From contig JAUJYZ010001393.1 in assembly GCA_033675265.1 (NCBI GenBank), forward strand, positions 182,001 to 246,000: a stretch of DNA of 64,000 bases, in the 5' to 3' direction. The position numbers were made by a program, and so were the translations under genes. Positions within the stretch are counted from its first letter, which is position 1; every line of letters begins with the position of its first letter. The stretch is from Actinostola sp. cb2023. Taxonomy: Eukaryota; Cnidaria; Anthozoa; Actiniaria; Actinostolidae. The notes beneath the pieces were generated by a model. The model was not told the DNA's origin. It made no database searches and worked only from the letters and a program-made list of their open reading frames with translations. Shown here one piece after another: positions 1 to 9,810 of this stretch.

Positions 1-992
1 TGCTATCTGGTTTAATGTGATGCCAAACCATTTAACTTGTATGCATGTATTCCCATCACAATTAACAATTTGAAATGATGGTGCTGTTGCGGAGACTACG
101 TTGCGGAGACTACATCATGTAATAGAAATCAAAACATTTCAGTACTGCTAGAGAAAGTGAAATTCACTGAGAAATTTAGGTCTGACATGCTTACAAAGTT
201 GTCAAGCCAAATATAATTACCCACAATACTCTAAAAATGTGAACTGCATATGCTCAGAAGTTTACTAGTAAACTAGTGCCCAGTCTCCTAATATTGGTTG
301 AGAATGGTAAACATGTAGTGCAAAGTGATTGTACTAAGCCACAAAACAGTGGATTCTGCTGTATTTTGTTCTCACATACAGAGAAGACATGAATCTAGAT
401 CGCAGAAATTTGCTATTATACTTTTATCAGTTTGGCTCAAAAGTTGTAGTCTCCGCAACAAAATTGTAGTCTCCGCAACAGAAAAACAATTTGATTTTTT
501 GCCCTTATGAGAAAAAATTCAGGACATGTTGATGTAGTACAACTTATCTCTAAGTGTAAATTAGAACTTATCACACTTGGGTCAAAGTTCTTTCATTTGG
601 TCACTCATAAACAAAACTTTAAGGTGTAAAAATGTTGCGGAGACTACAATTCACTATTGGAAGCCAAATACAGCATAGCTGTAACAGCACAGTCAACTTC
701 AACCATGTGTTTTAGAAAGTAGACCAGTATGAGAAGATATCCAGTGGTTTTGCTAAAAGTCTCAGCTTTTAATTGTTTAGCAATCAAAAAAGATATTTGT
801 AGTCTCCGCAACACTGATTTCATGATTTTTTATAATTCATTATAATTTATGCAGCAATGCCGACTTGTCAAAGTAAAACATCACTTGTAAAGTAAAGTTA
901 AGCCTCTTAACTACATTTTAAAACATAATTTGGGTCAATTAAAGACATTTATAAAACTGATCTTCAGGTATCACAATACTGTGGAATGACTA
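1..992. repeat. Non-coding flank of the FGGY gene with six copies of a 14-mer
   Basis: No exon was recognised here, although the FGGY gene should continue leftward on the minus strand. The word GTTGCGGAGACTAC occurs at 86-99, 100-113 and 634-647 on the plus strand. It occurs as its reverse complement at 446-459, 466-479 and 799-812. Adjacent and opposed copies suggest a decayed foldback element or a clustered protein-binding site. Nothing else in the interval looks coding. Confidence 0.6.
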
Positions 993-1246
993 TATACACC
1001 TATTTCAAATAACGTTGTCGCGTTCAAAGCAACAAGCGTCAAGCCAAGACCGAAGTGAATGCTCGACTAATAAGGACTAATTACAAAATGTGAACATTTT
1101 CACGTGCTTGTTTGCATATCACACTTCGTTCCATAGAAAATAGGTCTGATTTGAATAATTTGACAACACAAAACCAGCATTCACTTCAGTCTTGGCTTGA
1201 CGCTTGTTGCTTTGAACGTGACAACGTTATTTGAAATAGGTGTATA
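993..1246. mobile_element. Foldback MITE with ACGTTGTCG-type ends
   Basis: The two ends are inverted copies of about 70 bp: they start TATACACCTATTTCAAATA and run through AACGTTGTC and a CAAGCGTCAAGCCAAGAC block, in opposite orientations. The centre is unrelated AT-rich sequence. Related elements with similar tips lie at 25984-26268 and 35052-35370. No coding capacity is seen, so it would need a transposase supplied in trans. Confidence 0.75.
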
Positions 1247-1268
1247 TCAAGTATATATAAAGTATATA

Positions 1269-1527
1269 CAGTCATTTGCAAAAATTCTGGCCGCTACGAA
1301 ATATCAATATATCAATATATTGGGTGCATTATGGGTAATTAAATAATCGAAAATTCCCCTTAAAGCGGGTTAACGCTAGCAAAGTTGGTAGAAATATTTA
1401 GTATAATGTTTATTTTAGTCTTACGTTTGTTGTTTGTAAATTTTGCTTCATTTAATAGTATTAGTGATGCACCCGATATATTGATATATTGATATACCGT
1501 GGCGGCCAGAATTTTTGCAAATGACTG
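1269..1527. mobile_element. Tc1/mariner-like MITE, copy 1
   Basis: The terminal inverted repeat begins CAGTCATTTGCAAAAATTC and ends with its complement. Both sides are flanked by TA, the target duplication of the Tc1/mariner superfamily. A near-identical copy lies at 2158-2429. It sits in the FGGY intron 47 bp beyond the donor of exon 3. Confidence 0.8.
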
Positions 1528-1573
1528 TATATAAAGTATATATATAAAGTATATATAATATTTGTATATTCAC

Positions 1574-3460
1574 CTTGTAGGATCACCAGTAGCCTTAAAG
1601 GTCAGATATTCAGGCAAATCCAAGAATACAGAAGTAGATTCCCAACAAGTTGGTAAGTTTTCCTTTATCCACAGTAGTTTAGCAGCTTGCATTTCAGGGG
1701 ATAGAACACCTCCTACATACCTGAGCACTTCATGTGTTGTGCTGTTAATTCGTTCTGCCTATAAGAAGTATTTATGGCTATACATGTAAGTATTGTCATA
1801 CAACTTGCATTTCATTACAAAATTACGGCATGTTCCTATATGTTCCTATATATAGATATGTTCCTCATTATTGTCATCACCATCATCCTCATTATCACCA
1901 GGGGTCATCACCATCATCATCAATATTCAACCACACATATATATATATACAATTCCATTCACATTTGCATATTGTGACGTGTATATATACAATTTTAGAG
2001 AGAGAGTCACTGTGCATTGACAAAGCCTTCATCGGTGAAACGTCTGCCGGAAATAAACCACCACAATTTTGCCTGAAGAAGTATTGAGTTCCTTCATTCA
2101 CACACCAGGCATGGCCTCCAGTTCATTCTCTACTTCATATATATATACATGTATATACAGTCATTTGCAAAAATTCTGGCTGCTAAGAAATATCAATATA
2201 TCAATATATCGGGTGCATTATGGGTAATTAAATAATCGAAAATTCCCCTTAAAGCGGGTTAAAGCCAGCAAAGTTGGTAGAAATAATTAGTATAATGTTT
2301 ATTTTAGTCTTACATTTGTATTTTGCTTCATTTAATAAGTTAGGAAACTCAAAATAGTATTATTTAATTACCCATAATGCACCCGATATATTGATATATC
2401 GTGGCGGCCAGAATTTTTGCAAATGACTGTACATGTACAGTACCTGTTTAATTGCTCTGTGGTCCAACCACATTATCACATTCCTTTGAGGATCTTGAGA
2501 TTTACTAACAGAGACTGGTTGACCGTTGGAGTTGAGTGCAACCAGTGAGCATGTAGCATCAAATCCAATTCCACGGATGCAGCGTTTGTTTGGAAAAATT
2601 GCTGTGACAGACTATAAAAAAATTATGACGGTCAAAATTATAATCATTTTTGAAATAATGTATTGATGGCTATGATGATGATTAGGAGGTTAATGATTAT
2701 AATGATTGATGGCAAGAGCCCCATAGCTTCTACTTCTGACCTACAAGTCACTGAATAACCTGACTCCTTCATACATGTACCTACATGTACAAGACCTTCT
2801 GAATATTCATCGTCCCACCACTAAACTGAAATTGTATGGTATTAAACAGAGCCTTCTCCATGTGTGCACCTGAACTACGGAACAAACTCCCTCTCAAACT
2901 ATGCCAGATACCTTCCATTGCTGAAATTAAGCGCAAATTTAAAAGACCCATATATACAGTGCATCACTGCATGTATATGCGCTATATAAATGTATATTTA
3001 TTATGATGATGATGTATGATGATGATATAATGGCAATGGTGATATTGATGATGGTGATGGTGATAATGGAGATGATGATGATGATGATATTGAAGATGGT
3101 AGTGGTGTGGTGATGATGTATGATGATGAAGATATTGATGATGGTAGTGGTGATGATGGTGATAATGGATATGATGATGATGTATGATGATGATGATATT
3201 GATGATGGTAGAGCAGACAAAATCTGTCAGTGATGCTCCACAGACAAGATACAAACTATCACTCAATTCTGATAACATACCTTCACGACTTGGCACACGT
3301 TTTCCCATATATTATATGTAGATTGCTCGTAGTAATCATTATCATAGTGCCATATATCTATCGGCCGACTACAGAATCCTATGAGTTTACCATCCCCCCT
3401 CACTAACCCTGCGCGTACACTTGAAGTCCCTACATCGACACCGACATAATACAAGCCCAT
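1574..3460 (-). CDS. FGGY: FGGY-family carbohydrate kinase, 5' three coding exons (partial)
   Basis: Predicted ATP-dependent sugar kinase of the FGGY family (human FGGY is described as a D-ribulokinase), acting in the cytosol. Exon 1 is 3281-3460: start ATG at 3460 with A at -3, encoding [20 protein letters not shown], the N-terminal phosphate-binding strand-loop DVGTSS. Exon 2 is 2444-2611 and holds [11 protein letters not shown] and [10 protein letters not shown], both strongly conserved in metazoan FGGY. Exon 3 is 1574-1758, with [20 protein letters not shown] and KATG. Phases close exactly (180, 168 and 185 bp; the last ends in phase 2). Donors and acceptors are GT/AG on the minus strand. 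The C-terminal kinase half is not in the window. The introns have been invaded by MITEs, a LINE fragment and ATG/GAT repeats, but the exons look intact. The family call is firm; the substrate is inferred from the family only. Confidence 0.93.
2158..2429. mobile_element. Tc1/mariner-like MITE, copy 2
   Basis: This copy has the same CAGTCATTTGC ends and TA flanks as 1269-1527. It also shares the internal block around GGGTAATTAAATAATCG and a stretch of ATCAATATA repeats. It lies on the intron side of FGGY exon 2, 15 bp from the exon edge at 2444, so it nearly abuts the splice donor. Confidence 0.8.
2789..3005 (+). mobile_element. 3' end of a decayed non-LTR retrotransposon (LINE)
   Basis: In one plus frame the sequence reads [17 protein letters not shown] followed by [12 protein letters not shown]. 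This matches the usual C-terminus of CR1/L2-like reverse-transcriptase ORFs (FSVxAPxLWNxLP...FKxxLK). Upstream the frame is broken. The tail GCGCTATATAAAT before a trinucleotide repeat is typical of the 3' ends of such LINEs. It lies in intron 1 of the FGGY gene, antisense to it. Confidence 0.7.
3000..3212. repeat. ATG/GAT-rich microsatellite
   Basis: Imperfect GATGAT(A/G)TGATGG repeats immediately follow the LINE tail. They explain the spurious His- and Ile-rich open frames on the minus strand. They end 69 bp before the FGGY exon 1 donor. Confidence 0.9.
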
Positions 3461-4126
3461 CGTTATAAAGGAAAACACGATGAGCGCAAGGGGGTTTTAG
3501 GATGATTTACGCGGAGATGTCATGGCGGCCGCCATGTTTTTTGTTGTGGCTGAACATCCGGGATTGTTGACACAGGGATCCCAACAATTGAGATTAAAGG
3601 TTCAAAGGTGCTCGTGTGTGACCACCAAGACACCAAGTCCGTGCCTTTTTTGCGAAGCTTCTGAGGCATCGCAAATTAACCGCAAAATACAAAAGAATTT
3701 AAACAAATACTTATTGCTTTAGACTTGGTACCTCTTAGGGGTGAAAATTATTTCATGCCACGCCCACTTGGAAGAGACTCGGGTACTTTTCAGGGGTCAT
3801 TTGCAAAATTTCCGACCAGCATCCCCCGGTCACCCCATCCCGGGAGTGGGTGGAGGGGTTGTTTGGGAGGCAATTTATTCGAGCAAGGAACCTTTCAGCT
3901 CTAAACGGGGCGATTATTTGATAGGGGCTAGTCTAGTGACAGAACATCAACGAGTGTAGACTGCAAAACAGCCCATACTTCTTCGCGAACCTCCTTCGAA
4001 GTTGAAGTTGAACAATGTTGAAGTTCCATCATCGAGTCGTTGATCGGGCCGCGAGAGAATGAGGCGAAAAGACGAGAGGGGAGTGAGGCGAGAAGGGGGA
4101 CGCGCGTTAATTAATTAATTAATTCG

Positions 4127-4140
4127 GTTACTATGGAAAC
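4127..4140. promoter_or_regulatory. RFX X-box-like site
   Basis: GTTACTATGGAAAC is close to the RFX X-box consensus (GTTRCCATGGAAAC type) and lies about 670 bp upstream of the FGGY start. The call rests on motif similarity only. Similar words are massively repeated at 59770-60440. Confidence 0.3.
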
Positions 4141-4435
4141 ATTAATTTGCATATCTCCGAGAGGCTCTTAGCCAATCACAGAATCTTTAATTTTTTTAGT
4201 CATGTGATTAGTATATTAATCATTGACGATTCTGATTGGCTAAATGAAGATTTGAGGGACTTACTTTCAAACATGTATGAAATGGGTCTACAAGGTGTTG
4301 GCATGAACATTGTACATAAGGTTTTATACACTGAAACATTTTTCTGTACGCATTTTTATTCACGTTTATTGCTCTACCATTTGATTGCCGTCATGATTAT
4401 GATAATGTAGACTTAACTTCAATACTCCAGCTTCG

Positions 4436-4655
4436 AGTTGTTTAGACACCGCTGTACTCCTTGACAAAAGACGCGTTTGCTCAGGCTTAGCCTCAATTCA
4501 GGGTAAATTATCCACAAAAACCGACGAGAACGCGAACACGTGTTGATATTCATCAATAGAAACCATTTTTAATTGCACGGGTTGGCTCTGGATTGAGGCT
4601 AAGCCTGAGCAAACACGCTTTTTGTCAAGGAGTACAGCGGTGTCTAAACAACTCT
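4436..4655. mobile_element. Foldback MITE (about 62-bp arms)
   Basis: The arm GTTGTTTAGACACCGCTG...GGCTTAGCCTCAATTCAG at 4438-4502 is repeated inverted at 4588-4653. The loop is about 85 bp and non-coding. Confidence 0.75.
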
Positions 4656-4912
4656 GGTATTATCCTATCTTACTAAACTATAACGTTATCTGAACTCGGC
4701 GAGTGTTGACGGTCTTTTACGGCCAAGCGGTCACTTATGCCTCACCTTCCCACCAATCGAGTGCTGATCTCTGAAATGAAGGAGAACAAAGAGTACATGA
4801 ATGTGAGGGATTTCACCAGTCAATACTATAGTTGAATAAATCAGTGCGAACTGGGGGTTCTTATCTGTTTTAATTGGAATAAGTATTCGTCGTTTGAAGA
4901 ACAGATTTAATT

Positions 4913-5130
4913 GTCCAGATGAAAAGACCAATACTACAACAAAGTCACGTGATTCATTATGCGCTTTCAATTTCTGCGCGTCGGTTGATACCAGCGCCAT
5001 TACATTCAGTTCTCTCAATGCCGTGTAATTTTGCATCTCAAATTGAAATTCCATGCACGCGAGGAAATCAGATTGAATACGTATTGAATCACGTGACTTT
5101 ATTGTAGTATTGTAGTCTTTTCATCTGGAC
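4913..5130. mobile_element. Foldback MITE
   Basis: The ends GTCCAGATGAAAAGAC and their complement enclose inverted blocks around AAAGTCACGTGATTCA. No open frame of note. Confidence 0.75.
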
Positions 5131-5245
5131 AACCTTTTTGAGAATGACTGTATGCCGGATATTTATAAAACGAGAGGCCGTGTTATACCCGGGGTTGAAT
5201 CGGTGGTATAGATACGAGCCACCTTTAGGTTCCGTATGAACATGG

Positions 5246-5352
5246 GTTTTCAGCCAATCAGAGCGCGCATTATATAAAAGTCATGTTATATATAATTATG
5301 ATAAGTATAATGGTGATTATGGAGTTGTGTGCGCTCTGATTGGTCCAAAACT
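5246..5352. repeat. Short inverted repeat with AGCCAATCAGAGCGCGCA arms
   Basis: The arm at 5250-5270 and its complement at about 5317-5345 flank a roughly 50-bp AT-rich centre. Probably a remnant of a foldback transposon; the CCAATCAGAGCGCGC type of arm is common to several foldback families in the window. Confidence 0.55.
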
Positions 5353-5676
5353 ACGTCATATTTCGTTATAATCACGTGATTAGTGTGAGTATAAAAGAAA
5401 AGTGATCTACGAAAATGACCGTGTGTCGCTTTATCGATGTTTTGCACGAACATGAATAAAGGAAATGCATTTCCCAAAAGTACAAAAGGAGACACAAAAT
5501 TCGTTTTCAAGATACACCTAATTGCTAGAATGTTGTCGCATATAAAAAGAAAACTACAAAATAGGAATTATAATTACAAGACAAAAGCAGAGCACTCAAG
5601 CTGAACCTTTTGTCTTTTAATTATTATTTTTAATTCCTATTTGGTAATTTTCTTTTTTACATGACAATGTTATTGC

Positions 5677-6176
5677 AATAAGCCAGTTCACGCTGTAGGC
5701 CGCCATTTTGAATTGGGGCAAACGCGGCAAAATTGATAGAAATCTGGATCACTTTGACTTGCCGTAACTCCGCTCGATTTCGTTGGATTTTCAAAATTTA
5801 AACTTCGATAATCAGCAGGCATGCATATGAGTTGTTGGAGTGAAAATAAGACCAATGTAGGTGTTTTAACTACCTTTTACGAGTCAATCTTCTTTTCACG
5901 AATGGATCTTAAAATTTCGAGCTAATTTGCATATTCACGTGCCGAACGTTTTATTTTGAAAACAAAAATCTTTTTTTCTCGATTTGTTGCCTTCCAATAC
6001 CCATCATATTATAGGACATCAATAACAAAGAACACATCTTTTCTAAAATAGTAAGTTTTAAAAAATCCAACGAAATCGAGCGGAGTGACGGCAAGTCAAA
6101 GTGATCCAGATTTCTATCAATTTTGCCGAGTTTGCCCCAATTCAAAATGGCGGCCGACAGCGTGAACTGGCTTATT
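5677..6176. mobile_element. Foldback transposon with AATAAGCCAG ends
   Basis: Arms of about 110 bp (AATAAGCCAGTTCACGCTG ... AATCCAACGAAATCGAGCGG) are inverted at the two ends around a centre of about 280 bp. The tip TAAGCCA resembles that of the element at 15332-16065, which suggests the same mobilisation system. Confidence 0.8.
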
Positions 6177-6525
6177 AGGTGTAGATATCTTGAGGTTCTG
6201 CAATGAATTTATCGCTTATCGACGTTTTCCAAGGAAAATCTAGTCAATTACTGAACGCGTTAAAATGGCGGCCGAATGTAAAACTACTCGTTTAGAATTA
6301 TTCCTACTGTCGTTACTTTGGCAAATTTCTCTGATATTCACCTGTGTGATTATACTAAAAAGTCGTCTCGGTGATTATTCAACAGTATTCAATGAGTCTG
6401 AGGCAAAAATTTGTTAAATATAAATTCTCTTTCTATAGGAATAACGCTCACGGAGGACTTTATGGCCGGGTATTTTTATACTAGCACTTTTTAAACTTTC
6501 TCTCAATAGCTGTCTATCAATATAA

Positions 6526-6735
6526 CTATAGTGTGGTTTGTACCGGCTTCCTTTGGGGTCTCCCTATAAACCCGTAGGCCCTTTTGAGCAACTTGGACAC
6601 TAGTTGTGGGTCGCGCTCAGCAACCTTTTGGGGCGTATCTCCAGCCTTCACGATGTCTGCCCAGGTTTCGGCATTAACACTTGTTCTCAATACTGCAAAG
6701 AGGACGAGGAAACAGGCCAGTGCAAGATGCTTCAT
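6526..6735 (-). CDS. Small secreted peptide precursor (69 aa)
   Basis: The frame starts at ATG 6735 and stops with TAG at 6526. Residues 1-20 (MKHLALACFLVLFAVLRTSV) are a classic signal peptide with predicted cleavage after VNA. The mature part, of about 46 residues, has no cysteines. It contains a dibasic KR followed by AYGFIGRPQRK: a Gly-Arg and a second dibasic RK, so prohormone-type processing could release a short amidated peptide (AYGFI-amide, inferred). The 5' side may be interrupted by an intron in the UTR; none is firm. No homologue is recognised. The signal sequence and full start-to-stop frame support a real gene, but its role is unknown. Confidence 0.55.
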   Translation of the reverse strand: MKHLALACFLVLFAVLRTSVNAETWADIVKAGDTPQKVAERDPQLVSKLLKRAYGFIGRPQRKPVQTTL

Positions 6736-9170
6736 AATCAGGAATTGTAGCGTAGATCGATCTAAACAAATAGAAGACAGTTGCATTAGTACACGTCAGC
6801 ACTCGAATCAGAAATCGATCGCTAACTTTCTTCGTCTGAGAATCCACTGTCCAGAGATTCCTTCGTGATGTGCTCCAGTCCAAGGTGGCTCAGTCAAGTT
6901 TTCACATTGAGAAATTAAACACACTAGCATTGCTTTACAAAATACTTCGCGCTCGTGTTCAGCTTTGGCCTTTTCTAAGCAGACATGGGGCGAGGTATTG
7001 ACTAAGAACAAATACCTCTCTATATATCTTGCGGTGTCAGTAAAGAAGATTTTTGGGTTAAGAGACATACCTTTGAACGGAGGATGTGGCTGTTGTTTTC
7101 GTTGCGAGTTTCGGAGAACTATGATAGGAATTGGAAAAGATACGTGTGCTTTAACGAAGAAAGAAACGTCGGTGTTTGACAATGTCTTGTTTCGTAGCCA
7201 ATCCACGACCAACAGTTATAGAGGGATGGACAATAATACTAATTAGACTTTGGCTCTTAAGACTTTAAAGTCTTAACTGCTTAAGAGCAGTTATTAAAGT
7301 GACTGAAGGCAATGCGCACACGACCATTAAGTTTCCTCAACAGCCACACTGACCTTAGCGGTTGCGTAGTTTCCAGTTTGGCAGAAACGTAACTGTATTT
7401 TGGAATTCCTCGCTCGATCGTTTTTGGTTGTTCTTTTGGAAATATTATTATAGGTATATATGTAGGTATTTCAAAAGTGGCGGTGCATCCTAGTGCAACG
7501 AACTGTGAATTTATATTAACAATCACGGTAACGGTTAAGTCAGCAAAGAATGCAGATTTATTTCGGTATCGTACGTGAGTTCAACTGATTGGAGTTTAGG
7601 ACTAGTAGGATTTCAATGTCAGAATCAACTTCAAATGTACACATTACCTTCACTTTAAAATACATTTTTGACCTTTATTACACTGTTTAGTGGCATGCAG
7701 CTACCGACGCGCTCGCGGCGATTCGCGAACAAGTTAAGCGTTTTGGCGGGAATTTGTTTTCGCTCTATTGTTGCGTCTTTCTGCACGTACTGTATTCAAA
7801 CCTACTGTATTGTTTGTGAGCTTCGTTCTATTGAATAACTTGGAGTCTTTTGTTGTTTCTATTGAATTACGGACACTGTGGCCGGTACCTGCAGAACGAA
7901 CCCTATTATTCAATTAATGCTGAACCGGCAGTCACTAACTGAAGTTGCATAGTTTCTTTGTCAGAAACTATACTTTCTGTTCCTTCGTTTTCGCTTGTTT
8001 CGTGTTATGTTGTTTTTTTCAGTTTAAAATACAATTTTTGACCTTTATCAACATTAGCTGTTTAGGAATTAAACGTGGAGAGAGAAAAATCCCAATCCCA
8101 AAGGAGTTAAAGTGCTACTATGATGAAATTTTGCGAAGTTGATGTTTTTGCATTTTTAGTATCCTGGTAGTATGTTTATTAACATTATTCAAACCGTTTT
8201 TCGTTACGATAAAAATAACTTCCACAAAATGGACACATTTTGTACAAATTTCAAGTCCGCCATTATTCAAACTGGTTCCTGGCCGGTGACTAATTGTGCA
8301 ATAGAAGTGACGTCAGTTTCTCAACATCGTTCGTCGCAAATTCGTCGTATTGCTAATTTACACGCATGAACACTGCGATTTTTTGGCGATTCAAGACACT
8401 GTTTCTTGTTCAAATGTTTTAATCATAATTACTCGGGCCCAGGCCGCAGGCCGCCCGAGTTAGAAAATGCGGATTTCGGTAGTAGTAGTTTTGTTCGGCT
8501 TCAAAATGACGAGTATGCGACGTATTTAATCGTATCCGGAGTTTCAAGATTACTCCGCAGATTTGAAAAGATAAAGGAGACACAGGACTCAAGTAGATTA
8601 TGAATCTTAGTTTTGAAAGCAGCTGTAGATCTTCAAGCTATTAAAAGGTCAGGATTCTAGTTCATCGTTCAATGACTAGAAGTGGTAGAAGGACTAGAAG
8701 CTCGCTTAAAATATATATTTTTTCGTTATCGCATCTGACCTATGCAACCTCAAGACGTATCATGTTCGTACTCACCGGACTAATAGCAACTGTCACTGAA
8801 TTATTGTATTGAAGAAGATGTCCTTGTTTTATTCGACGTTCGAACGTAACTCGAACCCGTTTCGATTCCAAACTCGACGTTTCGGGATCTGAAGCTAGAG
8901 AGGGGGCCTTTACACAAACTCATCAAAATCAAATCAATGGAACTCAAAGTCAAAAGGTATCAAATGAACTCAAAGGCAAATCAAATGAACTCGACACATA
9001 CATGTATATACATAGTCTCCCTGTCACGCAACTGTCGTCATTTTCTCTCCTCGCGCAGCTGACATTCAAAGACACTGGCATTCATTTTTTCTTGTTCACT
9101 GACATTTCCTTTTCACAATGCCCATGAAATTAAACTAAAAATACAGTGCAGCAAGCCGTGGACGCGTTCA

Positions 9171-9237
<67 letters not shown>

Positions 9238-9810
9238 ACTGACGTCACAGTCTATTGTTCGCAGGAACACGATTTAGTAATGGCGGACGTATTTTTGCCT
9301 GTTTTGAGAGTCCAATATTTCACTCCTTTATTCTTATATCGACTTAAAACAACTAAAACTTTTTCTTGGAGCTTAACAGACTATTTTACGAATAAATCAT
9401 TTCTTTAGCAATGGTACGAATTTCGTCATAGTAGCACTTTAACTAAGGAGTTGTCTGCAGAGGAAACTAATCATAACATACCTCTTATTAAATACGGGTG
9501 GAAATTATTTCATGCCGTAATGTCATAAAAGTGTATTTCGTGTTTTTGTTCCAAATAATTTATAGTTTTAGCAACACTATGAATGTCCATGGCTTGTTAT
9601 TTTACCAGAGAATTAGATTGGGCTGCTTGAAGCAAAATATTTAATTATAGAGAATAAAACTAGGACTCTGAAACGTTTTTGCAGTTTAATTATTGAAAGT
9701 TGTACCGATTGTGACTTGCACTTAGCTTTTCCATAGTCTTAGTCCCTCTCCCCCCCAAAAAAAAACACGGACGGACTTGGTAGTGTGGAACTGGATACTC
9801 CAACTGTCAA
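6736..9810. other. Intergenic region without recognised gene
   Basis: Open frames here are short and lack family features. A direct repeat of about 40 bp (TTTAAAATACA...TTTTTGACCTTTAT) occurs at 7653-7682 and 8021-8050. A GC hairpin (CTCGGGCCCAGGCCGC... with a CGGCCTGGG-type partner) lies at 8431-8459. Two copies of AAATGAACTCAAAG-like words lie near 8950-8990. Confidence 0.55.
9171..9236. repeat. (TTA)n microsatellite
   Basis: About 21 uninterrupted ATT/TTA units. Confidence 0.97.

Larger units (their letters stand above)
3461..6525. other. Intergenic region dominated by foldback elements
   Basis: No gene is recognised between the FGGY start codon and the small peptide gene. Inverted-repeat elements are listed separately. 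A block at 3958-4090 (AGACTGCAAAACAG ... GAGAGAATGAGGCG) reappears in diverged form at about 50260-50350 in the MTR4 gene, so it is a dispersed repeat. The region just above the FGGY start (3480-3560) is GC-richer and contains GGCGGCCGCC; it may hold the promoter. Confidence 0.6.

Noticed and set aside
6808..7212. Minus-strand frame of 134 residues upstream of the small peptide gene
   Set aside because: No family features, and overlapping frames on the other strand are just as long; more likely 5' flank.
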